The position numbers and the translations under genes were made by a program. The notes under the pieces are model-generated. The model was not told the origin of the DNA. It saw only the letters and a list, made by a program, of their open reading frames with translations, and did no database searches. A DNA stretch of 64,000 bases from Comamonas sp. lk (lineage in GTDB: Bacteria; Pseudomonadota; Gammaproteobacteria; Burkholderiales; Burkholderiaceae_C). The stretch covers positions 1 to 64,000 of the forward strand of contig CAMBNY010000004.1 in the NCBI GenBank assembly GCA_945869165.1, written 5' to 3'. Each line of letters opens with the position of its first letter. The first letter of the stretch is position 1. Shown here one piece after another: positions 35,667 to 44,329 of this stretch.

Positions 35667-36476
35667 TTAAGGAGTCCTGGCTAAACGGAATCCGTAGAAG
35701 TAGATCCGGTTGTCAGGGTAGCTCCTGCCGCGGACGGCCGAGCGCAAATTCGCTGGGAAGTTGATCCAAGAACCGCCACGAAGCACCCGAAAGTTTCCAG
35801 CACAGCCTGTCGCCCATGCACTGCCATCAGTTGGCGCTCCACTATAGCTGCCGTGCCAACAGTCTTGCGTCCACTCCCATACATTACCGTGCATGTCGTA
35901 CAGGCCAAAGGCATTGGGGACTTTCTGGCCCACTGCCTGCGTCTTGCTCCCACTATAGGCGCTGTACCAAGCGTAGTTGCCTAGCTTTGACTCGTCGTTG
36001 CCAAAGCTCCATTCGGTATTGGTTCCCGCCCTCGCGGCGTACTCCCATTCGGCTTCGCTGGGCAAGCGGTACTTCTGTCCGGTCTTCTGATTCAGCTTGG
36101 AAATGAACTGCTGGACTTCATCCCAGCTGACGTTTTCAACCGGACACTCCAGCCCGCACGCAGAAAAACTGCTTGGATTACTTCCCATTACTTCAAGCCA
36201 CTGCTTTTGTGTGACTTCGGTCCTGCCCATCAAAAAACTACGGATGTATACGGTATGGGGCGGTTTTTCATCATTGTTTTTATCCGAACCCATCGTAAAG
36301 CTGCCGGATGGTATCTGGACCATGTCAATGGCTTCATTAAAACGCAATTCCAGCGGCGCAAAAGGCCGGTTGCCCGCCTCCTGAGCTATAAGCGCGTGCG
36401 GCAGGCTAAACCCGAACAGTGCTATCGCCAATGCACGCTTGGTCAAGGACTTCACCACGCAGCACAGGGACCTCAT
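35667..36476 (-). CDS. exported FGE/SUMF1-fold protein of the caspase operon
   Basis: A 269-residue protein with a Sec signal (cleavage near LIA-QE, residue 31) and a complete FGE-sulfatase fold: MVQIPSGSFTMGSD, RTEVTQKQWLEVMG, YRLPSEAEWEYAARAG, LYDMHGNVWEWTQD, RVLRGGSW and a final YGFRLART. The cysteines used by true formylglycine-generating enzymes are replaced (RSAVRGRSYPDN.. and GFRL in place of GFRC), so it should not oxidise sulfatase cysteines. Its start overlaps the caspase stop by 4 bp. Caspase-FGE partnerships are common in bacteria, where the FGE fold probably acts as ligand-binding or regulatory partner. Confidence 0.85.
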   Translation of the reverse strand: MRSLCCVVKSLTKRALAIALFGFSLPHALIAQEAGNRPFAPLELRFNEAIDMVQIPSGSFTMGSDKNNDEKPPHTVYIRSFLMGRTEVTQKQWLEVMGSNPSSFSACGLECPVENVSWDEVQQFISKLNQKTGQKYRLPSEAEWEYAARAGTNTEWSFGNDESKLGNYAWYSAYSGSKTQAVGQKVPNAFGLYDMHGNVWEWTQDCWHGSYSGAPTDGSAWATGCAGNFRVLRGGSWINFPANLRSAVRGRSYPDNRIYFYGFRLARTP

Positions 36477-39007
36477 CGATACACCAAAACCCGGTCGGGG
36501 TCGCCAGATAACTGAGGGATTTGAATCCGGTTCACCGCGCCGGCCTGACGCGCCACCTGGTCTTTTAGGTAGACGTGCATTTCACCCACGGTGATCCGGC
36601 CATCCCGGTTCTCGTCGGCCTCGCCCTCCATCCCGCGCATCAAAAAGTAGCTGAAGATGCCATGCTGTAGCTCAGGGCTAGAGCTCGATATTTGGTCTTG
36701 CTGCGCGGCGCTAATGACGGTGAATTCTGCGGGAAACGCCTCTTGCGCCGATTTGAGGCTAAGGGGTCGCGCACTGGCAACCAGCGTCTCACCGGTTTTA
36801 GCGAGGCCGCTGTAACAACTGTCTAAAAACAGAGTCACTGATTTAGGTTTAGCCGCCTGCAAAGCCGTGTTGATTTCTGACTGTAAAACGGCGGTCTTGT
36901 CCACATAGTCTTTGTCGGTCCCCACTGGCAATAGGTACAAGGCCTTACCGTCTGCAGACGGCAATCCATGTCCGCTGTAGAACACATAGACATCGGTAGT
37001 GGGTTTGACTCTTTGCGGAAGCCAGGCTTTGAAGGTTCGCAAGATATCAAGCTGCTTGGCGTCCGCATCGATCAGCAGTTTGATGTTCTCGGGCGCGATG
37101 CCTAGACCCCGGTTGGCGTAGTTGAAAAACTCGCGTGCATCTTCGTTGGCATAGTCAGCGCGCGGAAGATTGGCGTAGTCTGCAATACCGATGATGATGG
37201 CCACCGCGTCGCGTTTGGTCTGCACCTTGACGTTGGCCGCGTTCAGCCTTGCCAGCGTCAGCTTGGTCTCTAAGACTTGACGCGCCACCCTCAAGGTCTT
37301 GGTATCCGTGTTGCCGTTGATATCGCGCCCGATGATGGTGAACACCGTGTCCAGACCCACCCGGGCAACTTTTCGGATGCTATAGATGCCGTCGGCCTTA
37401 CCACCCATTTCCTCGCCATTGAGTAGCAAGGAGCTGGTATCGGCACCCGTCTTGACCGTGATTAGCACCTCGCCATTTGCGTCAGGTGGCGAGACGCTGG
37501 CCTGCAGGGCAATGCGTACGGCCTTTTTGGCTTGCTCGCGTTGGGCCAAGTCCACCTCCAGCTTGCGCCGCACATCGGCCAGCGCTTGGCCTTCTGCCTT
37601 GTACTTGGCAACTTCCTCAGCCGCTCTGCGGGATTCGTTTGCCAGGGCAAGTTCCTGGCTGCGGCGTTGCTCCTCTAGACGCTTGCGTAATGTGTCGTTT
37701 TCCTCCCGATACAGCACCCGCTCCACCTGATTGCCATCAACGGCCAACACACTTTGTTGCGTGATAACACCCGCAGCGCCGGTGCTAGGGAGGTCAATCG
37801 TCACTTGACGTGCTGCCTGTACGGACGCTACCCCTTGGCTAGCCACGCCTACTGCACCCGCCCCGCCTCCAATCGCCTTGATCCCTTTGAGCCCGAACTC
37901 GCCCCCTTCAGACACAGAAACCTCGGCACTCAGTTGCAAATAATCCAAATCGGTGAGGGCGGCTTTGCGCAAGGCAATCGGTGCATCGGCAAATTCAAAT
38001 CGGGTTGGCGCGCCCCCGTCAATTTTGACGTCCAGGTACAAGATCGCACGCTTAGGGTCAAAACTGCTGCCTGCAGTCAGGAGTTGGGGCTGCACCAGCG
38101 TGAGGGACATTGCGGTGAACTCTTTGCGAACCGCGGATGCGATGCGTTCTTTAGCCGCGCGCGCCGCGTTGAGCTGCTGCACATTTTTGTTGCGCTGCTC
38201 CACCTGCGCTTTGTAGGTGTTCTGGATTTTTTCTATCTCCCCTTGGCGCTCGGCACGGGCCGCGGCCAGGCGCTCCTCGAACTCTTTATCGCTTTCCCAT
38301 TTGTCCTGCGCTAAGGATAGCGCCACGGGGAACACTGGCGCGGGTATCTCCTTGATATTGATCGAACCCGTATCTTCCAGCCAGCGGCGCAGGGTATTTA
38401 GAACGGCTTTGGCGACTATGTCGGTCCAGACCTTGCTATCAGAGGGCTTTTTTCGCAGGGCGCTGACTTCACTTTCAATCTGTCCCCTCCAGGCAAACGC
38501 AATCGCCCGAGCTTCTTCAGCGCGTTTGGACGATGGCGCAATGTCTGCAACCCATATACCGTCCTCGATGACCGAACCGTTGGCAGCATACAAAACACCT
38601 TGCCCGTGCTTCTTGTTCTCTTTGATCTCGCCAATGTATTTCTCGCCATTGGCGTAGTAATAGGTACCTCGGCCTTGGAATTGGTTGGACTTGAATTGCC
38701 CGACGTAGCGGTCGCCGTTGGCTGCCCTATAAATGCCCCAACCATCATATTGGTTAGCTTGCCATTCACCCAGATACTTGCCGCCATTGGGGGCTTGGAA
38801 TTCACCAAAGCAGTTGTTCCAAATGCCTGTTTCTTTTGGGCAAACAATTAGTTTGGGTGTAATCGTCGCGGAACCTTGCATGCCTGCAGTTAGCTCTTTT
38901 TCCCAAGCGGCTCTTTGCGGATCTAAATCTTCTGCTGCAAGCGCATTTGCACAACACGCAAAAAACGTGAGGCAAATTAGACGGATGAAACAAATCATAT
39001 AGCGCAT
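36473..39007 (-). CDS. exported MORN/coiled-coil/caspase-fold peptidase with EF-hand-like loop
   Basis: An 844-residue protein with a Sec signal (cleavage after ALA, residue 24). Residues about 78-145 hold three to four MORN repeats (YLGEWQANQYDGWGIY and YVGQFKSNQFQGRGTY). A charged coiled coil spans about 240-300 and again about 430-500. The C-terminal caspase domain (about 600-840) has catalytic His680 (FYSGHG) and Cys731 (FLDSCYSG). Near the end, residues 798-809 (DENRDGRITVGE) match a canonical EF-hand calcium loop. It heads an operon with the FGE-like protein, lipoproteins and a trypsin. Calcium-gated peptidase activity in the periplasm is inferred. Confidence 0.88.
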   Translation of the reverse strand: MRYMICFIRLICLTFFACCANALAAEDLDPQRAAWEKELTAGMQGSATITPKLIVCPKETGIWNNCFGEFQAPNGGKYLGEWQANQYDGWGIYRAANGDRYVGQFKSNQFQGRGTYYYANGEKYIGEIKENKKHGQGVLYAANGSVIEDGIWVADIAPSSKRAEEARAIAFAWRGQIESEVSALRKKPSDSKVWTDIVAKAVLNTLRRWLEDTGSINIKEIPAPVFPVALSLAQDKWESDKEFEERLAAARAERQGEIEKIQNTYKAQVEQRNKNVQQLNAARAAKERIASAVRKEFTAMSLTLVQPQLLTAGSSFDPKRAILYLDVKIDGGAPTRFEFADAPIALRKAALTDLDYLQLSAEVSVSEGGEFGLKGIKAIGGGAGAVGVASQGVASVQAARQVTIDLPSTGAAGVITQQSVLAVDGNQVERVLYREENDTLRKRLEEQRRSQELALANESRRAAEEVAKYKAEGQALADVRRKLEVDLAQREQAKKAVRIALQASVSPPDANGEVLITVKTGADTSSLLLNGEEMGGKADGIYSIRKVARVGLDTVFTIIGRDINGNTDTKTLRVARQVLETKLTLARLNAANVKVQTKRDAVAIIIGIADYANLPRADYANEDAREFFNYANRGLGIAPENIKLLIDADAKQLDILRTFKAWLPQRVKPTTDVYVFYSGHGLPSADGKALYLLPVGTDKDYVDKTAVLQSEINTALQAAKPKSVTLFLDSCYSGLAKTGETLVASARPLSLKSAQEAFPAEFTVISAAQQDQISSSSPELQHGIFSYFLMRGMEGEADENRDGRITVGEMHVYLKDQVARQAGAVNRIQIPQLSGDPDRVLVYR

Positions 39008-39055
39008 CGTAGCGAAATATACGTAAATTACGGCCCAATCGATTAATTCAATTTC

Positions 39056-39075
39056 GGGTAATACCCCTTGGGAAA
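39056..39075 (-). promoter_or_regulatory. GGGTA-A-TACCC dyad upstream of the caspase operon
   Basis: GGGTA and TACCC form a 5-bp inverted repeat with 1-bp spacer at 39056-39066, followed by CCTTGGGA. It lies about 50 bp before the caspase start and resembles the ACCCTTGG part of promoter elements A and B, but lacks the other conserved blocks. Confidence 0.3.
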
Positions 39076-39238
39076 ATTGCCTATGTCAACCCAGGCTAAG
39101 CCCGCCCCAACATTATCATTGACTTTAATTAATGACAATCTACTACGCTAAGTCCTAGAAATTAACTTCCCAAACTTTAAATATTTATAATTCATTCAGT
39201 CAGACTAAATATTTTTTAATTTGTTGACTAAGTACAAA

Positions 39239-41704
39239 TTATTTGGACAACAACTGACCCCCACCTATCCATTGAGGGTGTTGTTCAAAGGATTGCTTAG
39301 ATGCATATGCATCCTGTGTCACCGCCTTGGCAACCACCTCAAATCTCTCACGTCTCAGATTGCCTATGGTGACCGCCCATTCCTTAAGTAGGTGGTAGGT
39401 AAAAAGTCGATGGCCCTTCGGACGGAACGCAAGCGAAAAATCATTGGGACCACCGCCTGACAATACCGTCATTCGTTGATTCGCGGGTGGCTCAATTCCA
39501 GCCGGTTGCAATGAAAAGACTGGCGCAACGTCTTTGAATATTAAGGCGCCATTATCCGTACGCCCCGAAAAACAAGTATCTAATACTACGATGATTTCTT
39601 TGGCGCGGCTGTTTAATAGTAATTTATATATCTCGCTAAGCCTGAAAGCTGAGTTTTCAGAAATGTTTCCAGATGAATCCTGCGGGACCAAAGACGTCGT
39701 TCTACCAGAAGGCGTAGGAGCACCATGACCCGCGTAATACAAAATTAGGGTGTCGTTTTCAGTGGCTCGCTTGGCTATGGCTTGCAAGCGCTCCATCCAA
39801 CGCACCCCAGTAGCCTCTTGGTTGGTGAGCAAATCTAGATTCGCCGGTTCAATTCCATATTTTCGCTGTATCAACTCTGAAAAACTTCTGGCCGATCGAT
39901 CGGCGAAGACAACTGCTGGTAATTCACCATATTCGGCGATACCGGTAACCATTGCCAAGACATTACCATTTTTGGGTTTTGCTGGTATCTTCTGGATGAG
40001 TGGATTTAGGTCATCAATAAAATCGCCTTCGTCCATTTTCTTAATTTTTGCTTCAATGGAACGAATTTCTTCCCGCATGAGATCTTTTTCGACCGTGTTT
40101 TGCTTGGCGCTAATATCTGCTCGTAACTTGCTTAATCGCTCGCGCAAGCGAACCGACTCTAAGTCTTCGGCCAGCACCAGTTCCGTCGCCGCTACACTGG
40201 ATGGTTCCACTCTACGGGCCGTCGGAAACGGTATCAGGTTTTCCGGCTCCATACGAACGGTTTGCAGTACCGGCAACTCCAATCTATCGACATACTTCAT
40301 CTCCAGAATTCGATTATTTATAACCAACTGTGCCGATTTCGGACTAATACTTTTTTCAGTTAATGAAAAATTCACGAAAACACGCGAATTAAATAATTTT
40401 TGTTTTAGTTCACGAGCGTCCTGCGAATCAATTTCGTCGCTCGTAACCATGTTAAATACCAAATCTGAACGGTCCCCTTGCCTAGCGCCAGCAACTTTTA
40501 TGATAAATCGCCTGACGTCTGGGTCATAAACAACCTTGTTTACTACTGGATCGCCCGCCAGGTCACTAATGGTCTCATTGATGATTTGGATCTGCTGCTG
40601 ATCATTGAGTTTTTTAGGAATTTCACTTTGGAATTGCTTGAATTTTTTATCAAGCACTTCTACCTGACGGTTAAATTCAGCAACTTTTCTTTTTTGCGAT
40701 AATATCGCTTCGCGCAAACGGGCATCAAATTGATCCTTGGATTCGAATTCGTCCCTTGTCAATTCAACCGCCGAAGACGGGCGAGAGCGTAATAGTGCGG
40801 TGTTTTCATTGACAATATTTTTGGGTAATTCTGCCATCTTCCGCAATTGAGCCTCTGATCTTTTTTGAATTTCAGAAAATACATCCTGCCAAGTGACAGA
40901 ATTGCGCCAGCCCGCACGCGGCTCACTATTTGTATCTAGACCCAAAATACCGCGATCAGCGGCCCAAGTCGCATTTGCTTTTCTTTGTGTTAAAGCCAGC
41001 ATTTGCCATATTTTCGGGACCTGAAAATTTATACTTTTTTGACTAGAGACCAACTGATCTTTTGCGTTGGATTCGCAACTCACACAAACAACTTGAACTC
41101 GAAATGAATCCTGGTTAGTCAGCGCCCAATTGAATAATTGATTCGACAAATCAATCCTAAATTTGCCTGGTGTCGCCGCCGTCACTTTTTGCCGTATGGG
41201 TTTCCCCAGTCCTTGAATTTCGATTTCCACCTCCGTCAATGGTACAGAAATCCACTCAACACGATTGGTGGCAACCGCTCTACCCTTTTCGGTTGTAATG
41301 TCAAGTACCTTAACGTCAGTCTGTTGGCCCAGCGCATTTTCAAAAAAAGATTTCGACTCAATTAAAGGATATAGCCCACCGGTTAATACGGTTCCAATTG
41401 CGGCCCCAATGAGGTTGGTTTTTTTTCCTACGACTTCGCTGGACTGAACCACAGGCGCCTCGAATTCCGGTACGCCAAGTCTACGTAATAGCGTGAACTC
41501 CATAACACCACGGTCGTTTATCGATAACGTTTCAAAGCCATCGGTTTTTTGCGTTGCCGCGTTAGGATCTAGAAACTTGACCGTGCCGGTTACTTCCGAG
41601 ACTTGCTTCGTGTATTTGCCACCGCAAGACCACAAATATGAGCATACGGTTACCAACAACACCGTGCGTACGAATCGCAAATAGCAGGAACTTTTGATTG
41701 TCAT
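39239..41704 (-). CDS. caspase-fold lipoprotein
   Basis: An 821-residue lipoprotein (lipobox LWSC, Cys27; Gly at +2). The long N-terminal region has no recognised domain but is rich in beta strands, and a coiled coil covers about residues 535-575 (LRERLSKLRADISAKQNTVE). The C-terminal caspase domain begins near residue 590 (NVLAMVTGIAEYG) and carries His660 (YYAGHG) and Cys711 (VVLDTCFSG). The coding sequence is clearly AT-richer than the operon downstream, which suggests separate acquisition. It follows the putative outer-membrane protein gene by 19 bp; the 231-bp gap to the next operon is AT-rich. Confidence 0.85.
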   Translation of the reverse strand: MTIKSSCYLRFVRTVLLVTVCSYLWSCGGKYTKQVSEVTGTVKFLDPNAATQKTDGFETLSINDRGVMEFTLLRRLGVPEFEAPVVQSSEVVGKKTNLIGAAIGTVLTGGLYPLIESKSFFENALGQQTDVKVLDITTEKGRAVATNRVEWISVPLTEVEIEIQGLGKPIRQKVTAATPGKFRIDLSNQLFNWALTNQDSFRVQVVCVSCESNAKDQLVSSQKSINFQVPKIWQMLALTQRKANATWAADRGILGLDTNSEPRAGWRNSVTWQDVFSEIQKRSEAQLRKMAELPKNIVNENTALLRSRPSSAVELTRDEFESKDQFDARLREAILSQKRKVAEFNRQVEVLDKKFKQFQSEIPKKLNDQQQIQIINETISDLAGDPVVNKVVYDPDVRRFIIKVAGARQGDRSDLVFNMVTSDEIDSQDARELKQKLFNSRVFVNFSLTEKSISPKSAQLVINNRILEMKYVDRLELPVLQTVRMEPENLIPFPTARRVEPSSVAATELVLAEDLESVRLRERLSKLRADISAKQNTVEKDLMREEIRSIEAKIKKMDEGDFIDDLNPLIQKIPAKPKNGNVLAMVTGIAEYGELPAVVFADRSARSFSELIQRKYGIEPANLDLLTNQEATGVRWMERLQAIAKRATENDTLILYYAGHGAPTPSGRTTSLVPQDSSGNISENSAFRLSEIYKLLLNSRAKEIIVVLDTCFSGRTDNGALIFKDVAPVFSLQPAGIEPPANQRMTVLSGGGPNDFSLAFRPKGHRLFTYHLLKEWAVTIGNLRRERFEVVAKAVTQDAYASKQSFEQHPQWIGGGQLLSK

Positions 41705-41723
41705 TTGAACTGCAATCAGCTGC

Positions 41724-42317
41724 TTAATTATTAATGCCTATACCAATATAGAAAGCCTTGGATATCGAGTTTACGCCGAGGTTAAGCGCAAAACCATTAA
41801 AGCCGAACATCACGCCTAGATTTACATTAAGACCAGACTTATCACGACTGGTATCATCGTACCAGTAATCTTTCCGATTGTAATAATACTGTGAATATGC
41901 AGAAACTTTTCCGTAACCTAATCCGGCGTAAGCATGAACAGATCGATAAAACGGAACATTCATGTCCGGCGTAACCAACGGAAACGTAGCGCCAACAGAA
42001 AATACTCCAGCGCCGGTTTGTGTGCTCTTGAAGGTTCCACAAGAATAATAACAATTACCTTCGTAATAATTAGTAGAATCTCCCGGGCTGCCACTGATGC
42101 TGCCATTAAAATACAATCCTGGCCCGGAATCTTTCAGGCTGTACATACCAAAACCGTAGGCGGGCATTAAGTCCGAATTCGCTGGGGTAGGTGCGTAGTG
42201 GAGTTCCATCACACTGGAGTCCGCCAAGGCACTGCCACTCAGAGCTGTGAGTATTCCAAGACGCGCAATCAAGTGAATCCAACTTGACAACTGAATGCCA
42301 TTATTTATTTTGTTCAT
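41724..42317 (-). CDS. putative small outer-membrane beta-barrel protein
   Basis: A 197-residue exported protein with a signal peptide (hydrophobic IARLGILTALSGSALA, cleavage before DSS near residue 33). The mature part alternates aromatic/hydrophobic and polar residues (MELHYAPT, YGFGMYSL, GLYFNGSISG, VHAYAGLGYGKVSAYSQYYY, LNVNLGVMFGF), as in 8-strand barrels. It lacks a terminal Phe, so membrane insertion is not certain. ATG 42317 is preferred over one 17 codons upstream because it gives a normal signal peptide. It precedes the caspase lipoprotein in what looks like one unit. Confidence 0.55.
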   Translation of the reverse strand: MNKINNGIQLSSWIHLIARLGILTALSGSALADSSVMELHYAPTPANSDLMPAYGFGMYSLKDSGPGLYFNGSISGSPGDSTNYYEGNCYYSCGTFKSTQTGAGVFSVGATFPLVTPDMNVPFYRSVHAYAGLGYGKVSAYSQYYYNRKDYWYDDTSRDKSGLNVNLGVMFGFNGFALNLGVNSISKAFYIGIGINN

Positions 42318-42740
42318 ATTTTGGAAATTAATTAAACCGTGCAAACATTGGAAAAATAAGTTTATCAATACACTACTTTACCCACTATATCGTACCCTTT
42401 GAAAGAAAAAAGCTATTCTTACATTTGCTGTTGAATTGCATTCAATGGCCAGCATCTAATCAAAAGAATCCGAACCCTAATCTACCCGACAGGGAAACCT
42501 GCATGAATAAAAAGAAGCATGGGGGTTCCCTCACTTATTCTAAAGTTGGTGTATCCCCTCAATTTGCGCTTGGAACCACGCGCCCCACCCTTTGATGACA
42601 TGAATTCATCAGCGCTAAAGCTGTTGGCCGCCACCTGGTCGGCCGTGATCGGCCCCCATTTGCTATCTAAGTCCTTAGTTGGAAGGCCAAGCTCAAGGTA
42701 ATTGAGTCGCCTCGGGGCGCAAGAAACTCCGCTTGCTTAA
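42318..42740. other. gene-poor stretch before the IS remnants
   Basis: Contains upstream sequence of the outer-membrane-protein gene. On the minus strand, about 42495-42715 is open and reads through ADQVAANSFSADEFM and SKRKLRGYTNF without a recognised match. Because it abuts the truncated IS5 gene, it may be another decayed mobile segment. Confidence 0.35.
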
Positions 42741-43144
42741 GACGGCGTGCACCAATCCCGCGTCTGCATCCACCCCAATGTGCACCTTCATACCAAAGTG
42801 CCATTGATCACCCTTCTTAGCCTGGTGCATCTGAGGGGCGCGCTGGCCCGCGCCGTCTCTCCTAGAGCTGGGCGCCGCCGCCAAGGAGGCATCCACTACC
42901 CGTTTCCATGGCCGGGCCAGTCAGGCCAAACCATCGCCGCAGGAGGTGAACGCATAGCATGACGTCCACTGCAAAGGGTGGGCGACTAGCTATTTTTCAT
43001 CGTGCGCGAGCGGCTCACGCCAAGCCACACCAATAGCCTAGGAAGCACCCATTCCGTTTTGCCAAGAACATTGCGCTTGCGCGTCCTCCTGATGATCAAC
43101 GCGAAACCGGTGATGGCAAAGCTTTTTTGTTCGGTCGGCATCGA
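42741..43144 (-). pseudogene. IS5-family transposase, frameshifted and deleted
   Basis: Three collinear pieces of an IS5-type transposase lie in different frames. The first (from 43144) begins MPTEQKSFAITGFALIIRRT and continues with TRKRNVLGKTEWVLP. The second (about 42900-42986) reads SRPPFAVDVMLCVHLLRRWF, the conserved GRPP region. After a deletion the third (42741-42899) reads DASLAAAPSS and HQAKKGDQWHFGMKVHIGVD, containing the first catalytic Asp region, and then the match stops. The gene cannot be active. I could not define terminal inverted repeats. Confidence 0.8.
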
Positions 43145-43271
43145 ACGCTTGAGTGGGTCAGCCGATGAATCCGTTAATCTATTCGCATAGCGCTGCTTGG
43201 GCCGCACCGCCTTCAATGCCTGACTCACCCATTCCGGTGGTGAAAGCGCAGTGGCAACCACGGCTGGGCGT

Positions 43272-43376
43272 CATATGGCCCTTGTGATGGATGCGCGCAG
43301 ACGCAAGGTGTTGGGCTGGGCCTTTAGGGAGCGAATGCTCAGCAACTACGAGATTGCCCTATTGAACATGAGGTAG
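43272..43376 (+). pseudogene. IS3-family OrfB transposase fragment
   Basis: A 34-codon frame reads HMALVMDARRRKVLGWAF and then LSNYEIALLNMR before a stop, matching the stretch around the second catalytic Asp of IS3-type integrase domains (the family pattern is VMDxxSRxIVGW). Nothing of the rest of the gene is visible nearby. Together with the IS5 remnant it marks this locus as an insertion hot spot. Confidence 0.55.
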
Positions 43377-43671
43377 CACACACGCAGGCCCGGCTCAGTC
43401 CTTCACCCCTCAGAACGGGTCAGCTTGAGTCATTTGCGGATTAGTCGATGAGGAAACCACCATTACTGATGCAAAAAAACTACAAAATTCAAAGAAAAAT
43501 TCGACAAAAACGCGTAAATTTGAAGTAAACTCGTTTTGTCAGTTTGATCGAAGGCCTCTGGTTAGTAGTTCCATCGGACAGACGCGACACTGTGGAAAGC
43601 GTGAGCTTTAGCTCGTTGGACCGCGGTGTTCGAGTAATCAATCGAAATAACGCAATCTTAAGGAATTAACT

Positions 43672-44022
43672 ATGAAAATAGCAAAAGTTAGCTTGTTGGC
43701 TCTGTCCATCATGGCTGCTGGTTCGGTCTTTGCTCAAGCTGCCGGCCCTGACCAAAACACTTTGGTCGCATGCAACAACCAAATTTACGACTGCGATGTC
43801 AAAGGGAAAGAACCTCTTGAGAAGAGCACAGTCTTTGAAAGAATCAAGGCCAAGAGCTGGGTACGCTTTATTTATGTGGCCAAGGCCCGTCCGGTAAAAG
43901 AAAAAGATCCTATTTACATAGTACAAGAAGAAACGACTAAGCAAGAGCCAGTAGTTGTGACCAATACGTTCGTAGTTGCACCGCAGGGCCTTGGCGATCC
44001 TTGGGCATACGTTCCAAAATAA
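43672..44022 (+). CDS. small exported protein of unknown function
   Basis: A 116-residue protein with a clear Sec signal (MKIAKVSLLALSIMAAGSVF, cleavage after AQA). The mature part has two Cys residues close together (VACNNQIYDCDVKGKEP), which could form a disulfide, and a C-terminus GLGDPWAYVPK. AAGGA precedes the ATG by about 6 bp and an intrinsic terminator follows, so it is an independent transcription unit and probably well expressed. No family recognised. Confidence 0.72.
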   Translation: MKIAKVSLLALSIMAAGSVFAQAAGPDQNTLVACNNQIYDCDVKGKEPLEKSTVFERIKAKSWVRFIYVAKARPVKEKDPIYIVQEETTKQEPVVVTNTFVVAPQGLGDPWAYVPK

Positions 44023-44045
44023 TTTTGGGTGACTTTGACTGCAAG

Positions 44046-44075
44046 AAAAGAGGCTCTTTGGGGCCTCTTTTTTTT
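44046..44075 (+). terminator. intrinsic terminator after the small exported protein gene
   Basis: AGAGGC (44049-44054) pairs with GCCTCT (44063-44068) around an 8-nt loop and is followed by a T-run. Confidence 0.85.
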
Positions 44076-44329
44076 GATGTGATGCGTCCGGTTGTCTGCA
44101 ACCTCATGGTTTGGACTTGAAATCATGCTGCTGGAATAATTAGAAATAGTTTTCCAGCGGAACGCGAAAACACCCGTCAACCCGATGCCTATTGGATAAC
44201 AGCATGAAACCGAATAATCCTAAGACGAGCATGGGCACCGTTTTCTCATCGAAACAACTAGGTAGTGGATTTTGACCCTCTTCGGTTAAACCATGGGATG
44301 ATTTTTTGAAAAATTGGAATAAATACTTT

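Noticed and set aside
30558..42317. Interpretation of the caspase genes as a cytosolic abortive-infection system
   Set aside because: All products carry Sec or lipoprotein signals, so the proteins should act outside the cytoplasm.
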